Shown: positions 15,651 through 24,656 of the stretch, piece by piece
How the letters are laid out: each line of letters begins with the position of its first letter
How positions within the stretch are numbered: the first letter of the stretch is position 1
Source: Jatrophihabitans cynanchi
Lineage (GTDB): Bacteria; Actinomycetota; Actinomycetes; Mycobacteriales; Jatrophihabitantaceae
Direction of reading: 5' to 3'
Assembly: GCF_027247405.1 (NCBI RefSeq)
Contig: NZ_CP097463.1
Span: 3,782,001 to 3,846,000, forward strand
DNA length: 64,000 nucleotides
The notes under the pieces: model-generated
Seen by the model: only the letters and a program-made list of their open reading frames with translations
Told to the model about the DNA's origin: nothing
Databases searched by the model: none
Translations under genes and position numbers: made by a program

Positions 15651-18619
15651 GGCTGCACGAGCTTCGGCTGCGGGCGTTCGGGCCGTTCGCCGACGAGCAG
15701 GTCGTCGACTTCGACCAGCTCGGTGCGTCCGGACTGTTCCTCCTCGACGGCCCGACCGGCGCCGGCAAGACCAGCGTGCTGGACGCGATCACGTTCGCGC
15801 TGTACGGGCCGGGGGAGCGGGGCGGCGACGGCCGGCTGCACTCGGACTTCGCGGCGGCCGGCGTCGAGCCGCGGGTGCAGCTGGAGTTCTCGATGCGCGG
15901 CAGCCGGCACCGGGTCACCCGGACGCCGGAGTACGCGCGGCCCAAGCACCGCGGCACCGGATTGACCAGGCAGGCGGCCACGGTCCACCTGGAGCGCCGC
16001 GAGGCGGGGCGCTGGGTGAGCCGTTCGAGCAACAAGGCCGAGGTCGCCGACCTGCTCGCCGACGAACTGCGCCTGACGCGCGACCAGTTCACCCAGGTGG
16101 TGCTGCTGCCGCAAGGGGAGTTCGCGCGCTTCCTGCGCGCCGACGACGACGAGCGGCGCACGGTGCTGACCAAGCTGTTCGGCACGCACCTCTACGACCA
16201 GATCACCGATGAGCTGGACCGGCGGCGGGCGGTCGCGGTCAAGGACCTGGACGCGTCCCGGCTGCGGGTGCGGGCGTGCGCGGCGGCAGCGGCCGAGGCG
16301 GCCGGGCTGGACGCCGTCGAGCGCGAGGCACTGATCGTCCTGCCCGACGCCGAGTTACGCACGCGGCTGAGCCGGATCGCCGCCGCGCTGCAGGCCGAGC
16401 AGGAGTACAGCGCGGGGCAGCGCGTCGAGCGGGACGCGGCACTCGACGCCGCCCGGCGCGAGCACGCCGAGTCGATCGCGCTGGCCGAGCGGGCCGACCG
16501 GTTGGTTGCCGCACGGGCCGCGCTGGCCGAGCACCGGCGCGGCAGGGCCGAGCACGAACGCCGCGTCCAGGCCCTCGCGGCGGCCCGGCGCGCCGAACCG
16601 GTGCGCGCGCTGCTCGAGGCGCTCGCCGACGCAGACGCCGACGCCGCGCGGGCGCGCGCCGCCGTCCTCGAGGTCGACCCGCACGTGTCCGGCGAGGTTC
16701 TCGCCGGCGCCGGCGGCGCGGCGTACGCACAGCTGGCCGCCGAGGCCGCGCGGGAGGCGGCCGAGCTGCAGCACCTCGTCGCCCGCGAGGCCGACGCGGA
16801 GGCAGCCCAGGCGGCGGTGGCCGCCGAGCTGGCCGCGTTCGAGCGGACCGGGCACGAGCTGGAGTCGAGGCAGGCCCGGGTGGCCGAGCTGCCCACTCGG
16901 GTAGCCGGCGCGTCACGACAGCTCGCCGCAGCGCGCGCGCGTTCGGACCGGGCCGGCTCGCTGCGGGCGTCGTGCGCCGAGTTGCAGGCGCGCCTGGACG
17001 CGACGCGGCAGCTGGCCGAGCTGGCGCCGCGGATCGAGCGTGCCCGGCGGGCCGACGACCGCGCACTCGCCGCCTACCGGACCGGACTGGCCGAGCACGT
17101 GCGGCTGCTGGAGGCGCGCGCGGCGGGGATTGCCGCCGAGCTCGCCGCCGGGCTGGTCGCCGGTGAGCCGTGTGCGGTGTGCGGGTCCCGTGAGCACCCG
17201 GCCGCTGCCACGGGGACCTCGCAGCCGGTCCGAGCCGAGGACGTCGCGGTAGCCGCCGCGGTGGCCGAGCGGGCCGGGAAGCAGCGGGAGAGCTGCGCCG
17301 CGACGCTCGCCCGGCTCGAACGCGACCAGGCCGCGGTCGCCGCGCTGGCCGGCACCGAGACCGCGGCGGAGCTCGCCGACCAGCTCGCGGCCGCGCAGGC
17401 GGCGCTGGCCGACGCCGAGTGCGCCGACGCCGAGGTCCAGCCGGGCGCCGAAGCTCTCGCCGCGCTCGAGGCCGAACAGTCCCGCTGCGCCGAGGAGCTC
17501 AGCGCGGCCGTGGCCCGGCACAGCGCCGCGGCGAGCCGCCTGCAGGCCGCGCAGAGCCGGCTGGCCGAGCAGACCGAGACCTTGGCCGCCGCCGCCGGGA
17601 GTTCGGCCAGCGTCGCCGACAAGCAGCGCGAGCTGGTCGAACTCGGCCGGCGCGGCGCGGCGCTCGCGGCGGCCGCTGACACGCTCGCCGCCGCGCTGGC
17701 CACCGCGCGGGCGGCCCGCACGCGCGCGGAGCACGAGTCGGCCGCCGGCGGGTTCGCCACCCTGGAGGCGGCAGCCGCCGCGGTCCGGACCACCACGCAG
17801 GCCGAAGAGCTGGCCGAGCACGTCGCGCGGTGGACGGCCGAGCAGGAGCGGCTTCAGGCGCGACTTGCCGAATGCGGCGATCTCGGCGGCGCCGACCCGG
17901 CCGAGGTCGCGGCACGTGCCCAGGCCGGTGGCCGGGCGCTCGAGGCCGCCCGGTCGGCGGCCGCGGCCGCAGCCGATCGTGCCGAGGTGGCGCGGCACGC
18001 GTGCGAGCGGTTCAGCTCCGCGCTGCGCGACGTCGAGCAGGCGCAGGACGAACTGCTCGCGCGAGATGAGCAGGCGGCGCCGGTGCTGTACCTGGCCAAG
18101 CTCACCAAGGGCATGACCGGGCAGCGCCGGGTAGCGCTCACCACCTACGTGCTGCGGCACTGGTTCGAGCGCGTGGTGCAGGCGGCCAACCAGCGGCTGG
18201 GCAGCATGTCCAGCGGGCGGTACGAGCTGGTCCGCGTCGACGAGGGCACGTCCAAGGGCGAGCGCACCGGCCTCACCCTGTGCGTGCTCGACCGGCACAC
18301 CGGGGAGCGGCGCAGCACGCGTTCACTGTCCGGCGGCGAGACGTTCTACGCCTCGCTCGCGCTGGCGCTCGGGCTGGCCGACGTGGTGCGTGCCGAGGCC
18401 GGCGGCATCGACCTGGACACGCTGTTCATCGACGAGGGGTTCGGCACGCTCGACGCCGACACCCTGGAGGAGGTGATGTCGGTGATCGACGAGTTGCGTG
18501 ACCGCGGCCGGGTCGTCGGCATCGTCAGCCACGTCGCCGAGCTGAAGGACCGCATCGCCGAGCGGGTCGAGGTGCGGCGCCGCCCCGACGGCAGCAGCTG
18601 GCTACGGGTCGTCGCCTGA
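15647..18619 (+). CDS. sbcC: Exonuclease SbcC subunit (Rad50-like ATPase)
   Basis: A 990-residue SMC/Rad50-type ATPase, partner of SbcD. Walker A GPTGAGKTS is at residues 35-43. Two very Ala/Glu/Arg-rich coiled-coil arms flank a zinc-hook CAVC (Cys509, Cys512) that dimerises two arms. The C-terminal half carries the signature LSGGET (~894) and Walker B/D-loop TLFIDEGFGTLD (~925-936). ATG at 15647 overlaps the sbcD stop by four bases. The arms are extreme in GC and alanine, which produces the many long antisense open frames in this region. Confidence 0.97.
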   Translation: MRLHELRLRAFGPFADEQVVDFDQLGASGLFLLDGPTGAGKTSVLDAITFALYGPGERGGDGRLHSDFAAAGVEPRVQLEFSMRGSRHRVTRTPEYARPKHRGTGLTRQAATVHLERREAGRWVSRSSNKAEVADLLADELRLTRDQFTQVVLLPQGEFARFLRADDDERRTVLTKLFGTHLYDQITDELDRRRAVAVKDLDASRLRVRACAAAAAEAAGLDAVEREALIVLPDAELRTRLSRIAAALQAEQEYSAGQRVERDAALDAARREHAESIALAERADRLVAARAALAEHRRGRAEHERRVQALAAARRAEPVRALLEALADADADAARARAAVLEVDPHVSGEVLAGAGGAAYAQLAAEAAREAAELQHLVAREADAEAAQAAVAAELAAFERTGHELESRQARVAELPTRVAGASRQLAAARARSDRAGSLRASCAELQARLDATRQLAELAPRIERARRADDRALAAYRTGLAEHVRLLEARAAGIAAELAAGLVAGEPCAVCGSREHPAAATGTSQPVRAEDVAVAAAVAERAGKQRESCAATLARLERDQAAVAALAGTETAAELADQLAAAQAALADAECADAEVQPGAEALAALEAEQSRCAEELSAAVARHSAAASRLQAAQSRLAEQTETLAAAAGSSASVADKQRELVELGRRGAALAAAADTLAAALATARAARTRAEHESAAGGFATLEAAAAAVRTTTQAEELAEHVARWTAEQERLQARLAECGDLGGADPAEVAARAQAGGRALEAARSAAAAAADRAEVARHACERFSSALRDVEQAQDELLARDEQAAPVLYLAKLTKGMTGQRRVALTTYVLRHWFERVVQAANQRLGSMSSGRYELVRVDEGTSKGERTGLTLCVLDRHTGERRSTRSLSGGETFYASLALALGLADVVRAEAGGIDLDTLFIDEGFGTLDADTLEEVMSVIDELRDRGRVVGIVSHVAELKDRIAERVEVRRRPDGSSWLRVVA

Positions 18620-18670
18620 TTGTCGTCGCCTGATTGTCGTCGGCTGATTGTCGTCGGCTGATTGTCGTCG
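18617..18670 (+). repeat. 14-bp tandem repeat, about four copies, over the sbcC stop codon
   Basis: TGATTGTCGTCG recurs at 18617, 18631, 18645 and 18659, separated by CC or GC, giving a 14-bp period. The first copy contains the TGA stop of sbcC. Because 14 is not a multiple of three, copy changes would not extend the protein. It is a short minisatellite-like array; no terminator hairpin is apparent. Confidence 0.85.
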
Positions 18671-18725
18671 CGTCGCCGCGCGCCGGGCCGCCGCCCTCCG
18701 GGACCGAGCGACCAAGTCTCGACCT

Positions 18726-18902
18726 CTAGTCCAGGTCGTACCTGTCCTCATCCTCGTCGTCCGGCAGCTCCTGCTTCTGCTCCAGGACGTCGCCGTCCTC
18801 GGCCTCGAACGGAGCGGGGCGGTCGAAGTCGTCGACCAGATCGGCCTCGGCCTCGGCCAGGTCGGCGGGCCGGGTGGAAACGGTGTCCTCGGGGTCGGTC
18901 AT
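18726..18902 (-). CDS. Small acidic protein of unknown function
   Basis: A 58-residue, strongly acidic protein: MTDPEDTVSTRPADL, then EAEADLVDDFD, and the tail LPDDEDEDRYDLD. More than a third of residues are Asp or Glu, so it is probably disordered. The call rests on a good ribosome binding site (AGGAGG about 7 bases before ATG 18902) and its fit between sbcC and cysQ. No family is recognised. It lies 25 bases downstream of cysQ and may be the last gene of that operon. Confidence 0.6.
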   Translation of the reverse strand: MTDPEDTVSTRPADLAEAEADLVDDFDRPAPFEAEDGDVLEQKQELPDDEDEDRYDLD

Positions 18903-18927
18903 CTCGTGCCTCCTGGCGGCAGTCGGG

Positions 18928-19701
18928 CTACCGGTTCCCACCGTACGAATCGGAATGCGCCGCGGCAATCGCGGCCAGCAGCGGTGCGGCGAGCTCACGC
19001 CTGCAGATGAGCAGATCGGGCAGGTACGGATGCGCGCTGTTGTAGACCAGCGGTGAGCCGTCGACGCGGCTCGCGTGCAGCCCGGCCGCCGCCGCGACGC
19101 CGACGGGGGCGGCCGAGTCCCATTCCCACTGGCCCCCCGCGTGCAGGTAGGCGGCCGCCTCGCCGCGCACGACGGCCATCGCCTTGGCGCCGGCCGAACC
19201 CATCGGCCGCAGTTCGGCACCGACCGCGGACGCGACGGCCGGTGCGAACTGCGGCGGCCGGCTGTCGCTGACCAGGATCACCGCGCGTTCCGCGGCGGGC
19301 CCGGCGTGGACGTCGTCGCTCGCGTAGACGGCCTCGAGCGCGGGCTGCGCGACGGCCGCATCGGTGATCTCGCCGGACCCACCGGAGCCGCGCTGCCAGA
19401 GCGCGACGTGCACCGCCCAGTCGGTCCTGCCGGTCAGGCCGTACTCGCGGGTGCCGTCGAGCGGGTCGATGATCCAGACCCGGTCGTGCGAGAGCCGGGC
19501 GGGGGAGTCCGCAGACTCCTCGGACAGGACGGCGTCGTCCGGTCGCTGCGCCGCGAGTTCGCGTAGCAGCAGCGCGTTCGACTCGCTGTCGCCGCGCTTG
19601 CCGAGTTCCTTACCGGTCAGCCCGCTGTCGGCCTGCAGCCTGAGCAGCAACTGCCCGGCCTGCTCGGCCAGCGTAGCCGCCAGCCGCGCGTCGCTGGTCA
19701 C
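18928..19701 (-). CDS. cysQ: 3'(2'),5'-bisphosphate nucleotidase CysQ
   Basis: A 257-residue Mg2+-dependent, Li+-sensitive phosphatase of the inositol monophosphatase superfamily. The metal-site motifs are [17 protein letters not shown] and [12 protein letters not shown] (the last with the conserved WD-x-A). It hydrolyses PAP, the by-product of PAPS-using enzymes, to AMP and can also hydrolyse PAPS. Its GTG start at 19701 overlaps the cysNC stop (GTGA), putting it in the sulfate-activation operon. Context and motifs favour PAP phosphatase over inositol phosphatase. Confidence 0.9.
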   Translation of the reverse strand: MTSDARLAATLAEQAGQLLLRLQADSGLTGKELGKRGDSESNALLLRELAAQRPDDAVLSEESADSPARLSHDRVWIIDPLDGTREYGLTGRTDWAVHVALWQRGSGGSGEITDAAVAQPALEAVYASDDVHAGPAAERAVILVSDSRPPQFAPAVASAVGAELRPMGSAGAKAMAVVRGEAAAYLHAGGQWEWDSAAPVGVAAAAGLHASRVDGSPLVYNSAHPYLPDLLICRRELAAPLLAAIAAAHSDSYGGNR

Positions 19702-21554
19702 TGCCCGAGGCGTTCGACGCGGTCCAGGACGATGCCGGCGAGCGCGGCCGTGTCACCGTCGGCGGGGCGCAGCAGCAGGTCGGGGCTCTGCGGCGCCTCG
19801 TACGGGTCGTCGATGCCGGTGAAGCCGGTGATCTCCCCGGCTCGAGCCTTGGCGTACATGCCCTTCGGGTCGCGCTGCTCGCACACCTCCAGCGGGGTGT
19901 CCATGAACACCTCGAGGAACGGCAGCCCGGCCTGCTCGTGCGCGGCGCGCGCGGCGTCGCGGTCGGCGCGGTACGGCGAGACGAGTGAGACCAGCGCGAC
20001 GACACCGGCGTCGGCGAGCAGTTGCGCGACGGCGGCGACGCGGCGCACGTTCTCGGCGCGATCCGCTGCGCTGAAGCCGAGGTCGCTGTTGAGCCCGTGC
20101 CGCAGGTTGTCACCGTCGAGCAGGTAGGCCGGCCGCCCGGACGCGACCAGCCGCCGCTCGAGTTCGACCGCGACACTGGACTTGCCGGAGCCGGACAGGC
20201 CGGTGATCCAGACGGTCAGGCCCTTGGTCGGGCGCTGCTCGCGGGTGACCGCGCCGCCGTGCCAGACCACGTTCGCCTCGCTCTGGCTCGGCCCGGTGAT
20301 CATTCCAGCAGCGACGGTGTTGTTGGTCGCCTCGTCGATCAGGATGAAGCTGCCGGTGTCGCGATTGCGCCGGTACGAGTCGAACAGCAGCGGCTGCTGG
20401 GTGCGCAGCCGGACGCGCCCGATCTCGTTGAGGCTCAGCTGCTCGGCGTCCTCGTCCCGGTGCAGCGTGTTGACGTCCAGCCGGTAGTCAAGCTGCTTGA
20501 CGCTCGCCCGGGTGCTGCGGGTGGTGTGCATGATCGTGTACGTGGCGCCCTCGGTGAGCGCGCTCGCCGAGGTGAACCAGCAGACCATCGCGTCGATGTC
20601 CTGCCCGACGTGCGGACGGTTCGCCGGCCTGGCGATCAGGTCGCCACGGGTGATGTCGATGTCGTCGGTGAGTTCGATCGTCACCGCCTGGCCGGCGAAG
20701 GCCTCGGTCACGGTCGTCCCGCCGGGGCCCCAGACCTTGGCGACCCGGCTGTGGAACCCGGACGGCAGCACCGCGACCTCGTCACCGGCCTTGAACGTGC
20801 CGCCGGCGACGGTGCCCGCGTAGCCGCGGAAGTCATGCAGTGTCGCGTGGCTGGACTGGTGCGGCCGGATCACGTACTGCACCGGGAATCGCGCGTCGAT
20901 CAGGTTGCGGTCGCTCGCGACGTGCAGGTCCTCCAGGTGCCGCAGCAGGCCGGTGCCCTCGTACCACGGCATGTTCTCGCTGCGGGTCACCACGTTGTCA
21001 CCGACCAGGGCCGACACCGGGATGAAGGTGAGGTCGGAAACCGCGAGCTTGGTGGCGAACGCGCGGAAGTCGGCGCGGATCTCCTCGAAGCGCTCCTGGC
21101 TGTAGCCGACCAGGTCCATCTTGTTGATGCAGAGGACGAGGTGCGGGATGCCGAGAAGGGACGCGAGGAAGGCGTGCCGGCGGGACTGCTCCAGCACCCC
21201 GTTGCGCGCGTCGATCAGGATCAGCGCGACGTCGGCGGTCGAGGCGCCGGTGACCATGTTGCGCGTGTACTGGATGTGCCCGGGGGTGTCGGCGATGATG
21301 AACTTGCGCTTGGGCGTGGCGAAGTAGCGGTAGGCGACGTCGATCGTGATGCCCTGCTCCCGCTCGGCGCGCAGCCCGTCGGTGAGCAGCGCCAGGTCCG
21401 GAGCGTCCTGGCCGCGGGCGTGGCTGGTGCGCTCGACCGAGCTGAGCTGGTCCTCGAAGATCGCCTTCGAGTCGTACAGCAGCCTGCCGATCAGGGTCGA
21501 CTTGCCGTCGTCCACGCTGCCGGCGGTGGCGATGCGCAGCAGTTGCGAGGCCAT
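19698..21554 (-). CDS. cysNC: Bifunctional sulfate adenylyltransferase subunit 1 / APS kinase
   Basis: A 618-residue fusion. Residues ~1-430 are CysN, the GTPase that drives APS formation by CysD: P-loop [18 protein letters not shown]. Residues ~440-618 are CysC, APS kinase: P-loop GLSGSGKSS (~451-459), then [16 protein letters not shown] and the [20 protein letters not shown] block. The protein thus converts sulfate plus ATP to APS and then PAPS. The gene abuts cysD with no spacer. The same fusion is known in mycobacteria. Confidence 0.96.
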   Translation of the reverse strand: MASQLLRIATAGSVDDGKSTLIGRLLYDSKAIFEDQLSSVERTSHARGQDAPDLALLTDGLRAEREQGITIDVAYRYFATPKRKFIIADTPGHIQYTRNMVTGASTADVALILIDARNGVLEQSRRHAFLASLLGIPHLVLCINKMDLVGYSQERFEEIRADFRAFATKLAVSDLTFIPVSALVGDNVVTRSENMPWYEGTGLLRHLEDLHVASDRNLIDARFPVQYVIRPHQSSHATLHDFRGYAGTVAGGTFKAGDEVAVLPSGFHSRVAKVWGPGGTTVTEAFAGQAVTIELTDDIDITRGDLIARPANRPHVGQDIDAMVCWFTSASALTEGATYTIMHTTRSTRASVKQLDYRLDVNTLHRDEDAEQLSLNEIGRVRLRTQQPLLFDSYRRNRDTGSFILIDEATNNTVAAGMITGPSQSEANVVWHGGAVTREQRPTKGLTVWITGLSGSGKSSVAVELERRLVASGRPAYLLDGDNLRHGLNSDLGFSAADRAENVRRVAAVAQLLADAGVVALVSLVSPYRADRDAARAAHEQAGLPFLEVFMDTPLEVCEQRDPKGMYAKARAGEITGFTGIDDPYEAPQSPDLLLRPADGDTAALAGIVLDRVERLGQ

Positions 21555-22466
21555 CTAGAAGTACCCCTCCTTCTTGCGGTCTTCCATCCCGGCCTCGCTG
21601 ATCCGGTCGTCGGCACGCGTGGCGCCGCGCTCGGTGATGCGCGCCGCGGCGACCTCGGTCACCACCTCGGCGGCCGTCGCGGCGGTCGACTCCACGCAGC
21701 CGGTGCAGGTCGCGTCGCCGATGGTGCGGAACCGCACCATCGCCTCGAACGGCGCTTCCCCCTCGATGCGCTGCAGGAACCTGGTGTCGGCCAGCAGCAT
21801 CCCGTCCCGCTCGATCACCGGGCGCTTGTGCGCGTAGTACAGCGGCGGCAGTGCGATGTTCTCGCGCAGGATGTAGTTCCAGATGTCCAGCTCGGTCCAG
21901 TTCGACAGCGGGAACACCCGGATGTTCTCGCCCCTGCGGTGCCGCCCGTTGTACAGGCTCCACAGCTCCGGACGCTGGTTGCGCGGGTCCCAGGCGCCGA
22001 ACTCGTCGCGGAAGGAGAACACCCGCTCCTTCGCGCGGGCCTTCTCCTCGTCGCGGCGCGCCCCGCCGAACACGGCGCCGAACTGGTTCTCCCGGATGCC
22101 GCGCAGCAGCGTGACGGTCTGCAGCCGGTTCCGCGACGCCCGCGGCCCGGTGTCCTCGACCACGCGGCCGGCGTCGATGTCGTCCTGCACGCTGGCCACG
22201 ACCAGCCGCACGCCGAGCTGGTCGGCCACCCGGTCGCGGAACGCGATCACCTCGTCGAAGTTGTGCCCGGTGTCCACGTGCATCACCGGAAACGGCACCG
22301 GAGCCGGCCAGAACGCCTTGGCCGCGACGTGCAGCATCACGACCGAGTCCTTGCCGCCGGAGAACAGCAGGCCGGGGCGCTCGATCGTCGCCGCCACCTC
22401 GCGGAAGATGTGCACCGCCTCGGCCTCGAGCTTGTCGAGATCGGTCAACTCATAGGTCGCCGTCAT
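21555..22466 (-). CDS. cysD: Sulfate adenylyltransferase subunit 2
   Basis: A 303-residue ATP sulfurylase catalytic subunit of the PAPS-reductase-like PP-loop family: the pyrophosphate loop is FSGGKDSVVMLH, and EIERDGMLLA-type and C-terminal RxSERGA-type blocks are recognisable (ITERGATRADDRISE, KKEGYF). With the CysN half of the next gene it makes APS from sulfate and ATP. It is first in the operon. ATG at 22466 has AAGGGGGG four bases upstream, and a stable hairpin lies directly before that site. Confidence 0.95.
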   Translation of the reverse strand: MTATYELTDLDKLEAEAVHIFREVAATIERPGLLFSGGKDSVVMLHVAAKAFWPAPVPFPVMHVDTGHNFDEVIAFRDRVADQLGVRLVVASVQDDIDAGRVVEDTGPRASRNRLQTVTLLRGIRENQFGAVFGGARRDEEKARAKERVFSFRDEFGAWDPRNQRPELWSLYNGRHRRGENIRVFPLSNWTELDIWNYILRENIALPPLYYAHKRPVIERDGMLLADTRFLQRIEGEAPFEAMVRFRTIGDATCTGCVESTAATAAEVVTEVAAARITERGATRADDRISEAGMEDRKKEGYF

Positions 22467-22478
22467 GCTGCCCCCCTT

Positions 22479-22503
22479 GCGCCGAGAGCATGATTCTCGG
22501 CGC
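22479..22503 (-). promoter_or_regulatory. Leader hairpin directly upstream of the cysD ribosome binding site
   Basis: Perfect 9-bp arms GCGCCGAGA / TCTCGGCGC (22479-22487, 22495-22503) with a 7-base loop end one base before AAGGGGGG, the cysD ribosome binding site. The hairpin could set ribosome access or mRNA stability. It does not show the conserved elements of a known riboswitch. Confidence 0.45.
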
Positions 22504-22525
22504 TACTTCACCTGATTCGACTATT

Positions 22526-22546
22526 TCGACAAGTCTGCCTTGTCGA
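22526..22546 (-). promoter_or_regulatory. Perfect inverted repeat upstream of cysD (operator candidate)
   Basis: TCGACAAG (22526-22533) and CTTGTCGA (22539-22546) are perfect arms around a 5-base centre, about 60 bases before the cysD start and 100 bases before the divergent gene at 22644. The size suits a dimeric repressor or activator of sulfate activation. The protein that binds is not in the window as far as I can tell. Confidence 0.45.
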
Positions 22547-22618
22547 GACATCGGCATCTACGGCGGGTTCTAAAGCCGCCGTTGTGCGGCCGGTGCGGCC
22601 AGCTGGATTGACGGCCGT

Positions 22619-22632
22619 TAGAACAAGTTCTA
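22619..22632 (+). promoter_or_regulatory. 14-bp palindrome matching the KstR-type operator consensus
   Basis: TAGAACAAGTTCTA is a perfect palindrome that fits TnnAACnnGTTnnA, the consensus of the TetR-type sterol-catabolism repressor KstR. It ends 11 bases before the ATG at 22644 and overlaps a possible -10 (TAGTTT, 22631-22636), the position expected for repression of a leaderless transcript. Identification of the regulator as KstR is inference from the motif only. Confidence 0.5.
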
Positions 22633-22643
22633 GTTTGAGGGCC

Positions 22644-23810
22644 ATGCTCACCGGGGTTCTCGCGGACGCGATCGTCGAGGCGGAGAAGCTGATCGAGTCG
22701 GCACCGCACGTGCGCACCGAGCAGGATCTGCGCGAGGGCTACGACTACCTGGCCGGGATGGTGCGCCAGGCGATCGCCTCGGCGTGGTCGCGCGATCACG
22801 AGTTCCCGCACTTCGTCCGGTCCGCCACGCCGTACACCAAGGTCGGTCTCGACAACCCGGACACGCTGTACTTCAGCGCGCGGATCCGCGACGACGCCGA
22901 GTACGTGGTGACCGGGCGGCGCGGGACGACGGCGGACCTGAGCTTTCAGGTGCTCAACGGCGACTACACGCCGGCCGAGGTGCCGCAGAGCCTGTCGGCG
23001 TTCGACGACCGCGAGCTCGAGATTGCGGCCGACGGGACCTTCCAGCTGCGCTTCGGGCCGGCCGGTGCGGATGCAGGCGCCAACTACTTCGTGCTGGGGC
23101 CGGGCGCGGCGATGCTGCTGGTGCGCGAGGTGTTCAGCGACTGGACGAGCCGCGCCGGGTCGATCCGGATCCAACGCACCGACCGCATCGGGCGCGCGCC
23201 GGCGACTCCGCCGGAAGGGCTGTACGACAAGCGGTTCGCCGCAGCCGCGAAGACACTGGTGGCGCAGCTGAAGACCTTCCTGGCCTTCCCCGAGTGGTTC
23301 TACCTGAAGCTGCCGGCCAACACGATGACCGAGCCGCGGCTGACGCCGGGCGGACTGGCCACCCAGTACTCGTCGGTCGGTCACTACGAACTGGCCGACG
23401 ACCGCGCGCTGGTGATCACGGTGCCGGTGTCCGACGCCCCGTACCAGGGCTTCCAACTCGGCTCGATGTGGTACCTGTCGATGGACTTCGCCAACCACCA
23501 GACCTCGCTGACCGCGCAGCAGGCGCGGCACGACCCGGACGCGATGATCCGCTTCGTCGTCAGCGAGCGTGACCCGGGACTGGCCAACTGGCTCGAGTGC
23601 ACCGGCCATCCGCGTGGCTACCTGCAGCTCCGGTGGCAGCGCACGTCGCGCGAGTTCACCGCCGCCGACGGGCCGATCGTGCAGGAGGTCGCGTTCGACG
23701 AACTGGCGAGCGTGCTGCCGCACCACCCGCACGGACGGATCTCGCCGGGCGAGTGGCGCGAGCGCATCGCCGCCCGCCAGGCCTCCGTCGCTGACCGGAT
23801 GCTGGGTTAG
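22644..23810 (+). CDS. DUF1214-like protein of unknown function
   Basis: A 388-residue soluble protein without signal peptide or membrane spans. Landmarks are TPYTKVGLDNPDTLYFSARI, a Trp/Tyr-rich core (GSMWYLSMDFANHQTSLT) and LGPGAAMLLVREVFSDWT. The pattern resembles proteins annotated with DUF1214, but I hold that loosely. ATG at 22644 is chosen because the KstR-like palindrome and a -10-like element end just before it; no Shine-Dalgarno is obvious. It is the first gene of a run with an SDR, a sulfotransferase and a sirtuin, so a role in lipid or sterol modification is a reasonable guess. Confidence 0.6.
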   Translation: MLTGVLADAIVEAEKLIESAPHVRTEQDLREGYDYLAGMVRQAIASAWSRDHEFPHFVRSATPYTKVGLDNPDTLYFSARIRDDAEYVVTGRRGTTADLSFQVLNGDYTPAEVPQSLSAFDDRELEIAADGTFQLRFGPAGADAGANYFVLGPGAAMLLVREVFSDWTSRAGSIRIQRTDRIGRAPATPPEGLYDKRFAAAAKTLVAQLKTFLAFPEWFYLKLPANTMTEPRLTPGGLATQYSSVGHYELADDRALVITVPVSDAPYQGFQLGSMWYLSMDFANHQTSLTAQQARHDPDAMIRFVVSERDPGLANWLECTGHPRGYLQLRWQRTSREFTAADGPIVQEVAFDELASVLPHHPHGRISPGEWRERIAARQASVADRMLG

Positions 23811-23815
23811 CCCAC

Positions 23816-24601
23816 GTGTCGGGGAGCGTGCTCGCGAGCCGGATCGTCGTGATCTCCGGTGTCGGTCCCGGGCTGGGCCGCGCGATCGCCGAGCAGTGCG
23901 CGCGGGCCGGTGCCGACCTCGTCCTCGCCTCCCGCACCGAGCCCCGGCTGCAAGAGGTGGCCGCCGGTGTCCGCGCGCTCGGCCGCCGCGCACTCGTGGT
24001 GCCCACCGACATCAACGACGACGCCGCGGCGCAGCACCTGCTCGACGCGGCGGTCGGGGAGTACGGACAGGTCGACGCGCTGGTCAGCAACGCGTTCGCG
24101 GTGCCGCCGCTCGGGCCGCTGCAGACGGTCGACTTCAACGCCGCGCGCGCCGGGTTCGAGACGAACGTGTTCGCGGCGTTGCGCCTGTCGCGGCTGTTCC
24201 TGCCCACCCTGGCCGCGTCGCGCGGCAACATCGTCATGATCAACTCCTCGGTGCTGCGTCACTCCAGCCAGCCCTACGGCGCGTACAAGATGACCAAGGC
24301 CGCGCTGCTGGCGCTGGCGCAGTGCCTGGCAAGCGAGTTCGGGCCGCGCGGGGTCCGGGTGAACTCGGTCGCGCCGGGCTGGATCTGGGCCGAGACGCTG
24401 CAGAACTACTTCGGCTACCTCGCCGGCAAGCGCGGGGTCGACGCGCAGGTCGTCCACGACGAGATCGCCGCGACGATCGACCTGCGCCGGTTGCCCGTTC
24501 CGGACGAGATTGCCGATGCGGTGGTGTTCATGGCCTCCGACCTCGCCCGCGGCATCACCGGGCACTGCCTCGACGTCAACTGCGGCGAGTATCACCACTA
24601 G
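23816..24601 (+). CDS. Short-chain dehydrogenase/reductase (SDR)
   Basis: A 261-residue NAD(P)-dependent oxidoreductase of the classical SDR type. The Rossmann motif is SGVGPGLG near the N-terminus, the NAG-like position reads VSNAF, catalytic Ser is in MINSSVLRHSS and the active-site YxxxK is YGAYK. It ends ITGHCLDVNCGEYHH. The usual NAG motif (NNAG) is SNAF here, seen in some mycobacterial SDRs. GTG at 23816 lies five bases after the preceding stop, so it belongs to the same transcript. The substrate is unknown; a hydroxylated lipid or steroid fits the context. Confidence 0.88.
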   Translation: MSGSVLASRIVVISGVGPGLGRAIAEQCARAGADLVLASRTEPRLQEVAAGVRALGRRALVVPTDINDDAAAQHLLDAAVGEYGQVDALVSNAFAVPPLGPLQTVDFNAARAGFETNVFAALRLSRLFLPTLAASRGNIVMINSSVLRHSSQPYGAYKMTKAALLALAQCLASEFGPRGVRVNSVAPGWIWAETLQNYFGYLAGKRGVDAQVVHDEIAATIDLRRLPVPDEIADAVVFMASDLARGITGHCLDVNCGEYHH

Positions 24602-24656
24602 ACCCCACGAAAGGCTTGTCGCACAGAACGCTCCGACCTTTCCGCGGGGGCCCCGA

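Noticed and set aside
14280-18620. Many long antisense frames across sbcDC
   Set aside because: They arise from high GC at third codon positions and repeated Ala/Arg/Glu codons; none has motifs or ribosome binding sites.
18617-18670. CRISPR-like repeats
   Set aside because: Units are contiguous 14-bp tandem copies with no spacers and no cas genes nearby.
22467-22643. SAM or other known riboswitch before cysD
   Set aside because: Only simple hairpins are present, without conserved riboswitch core elements.
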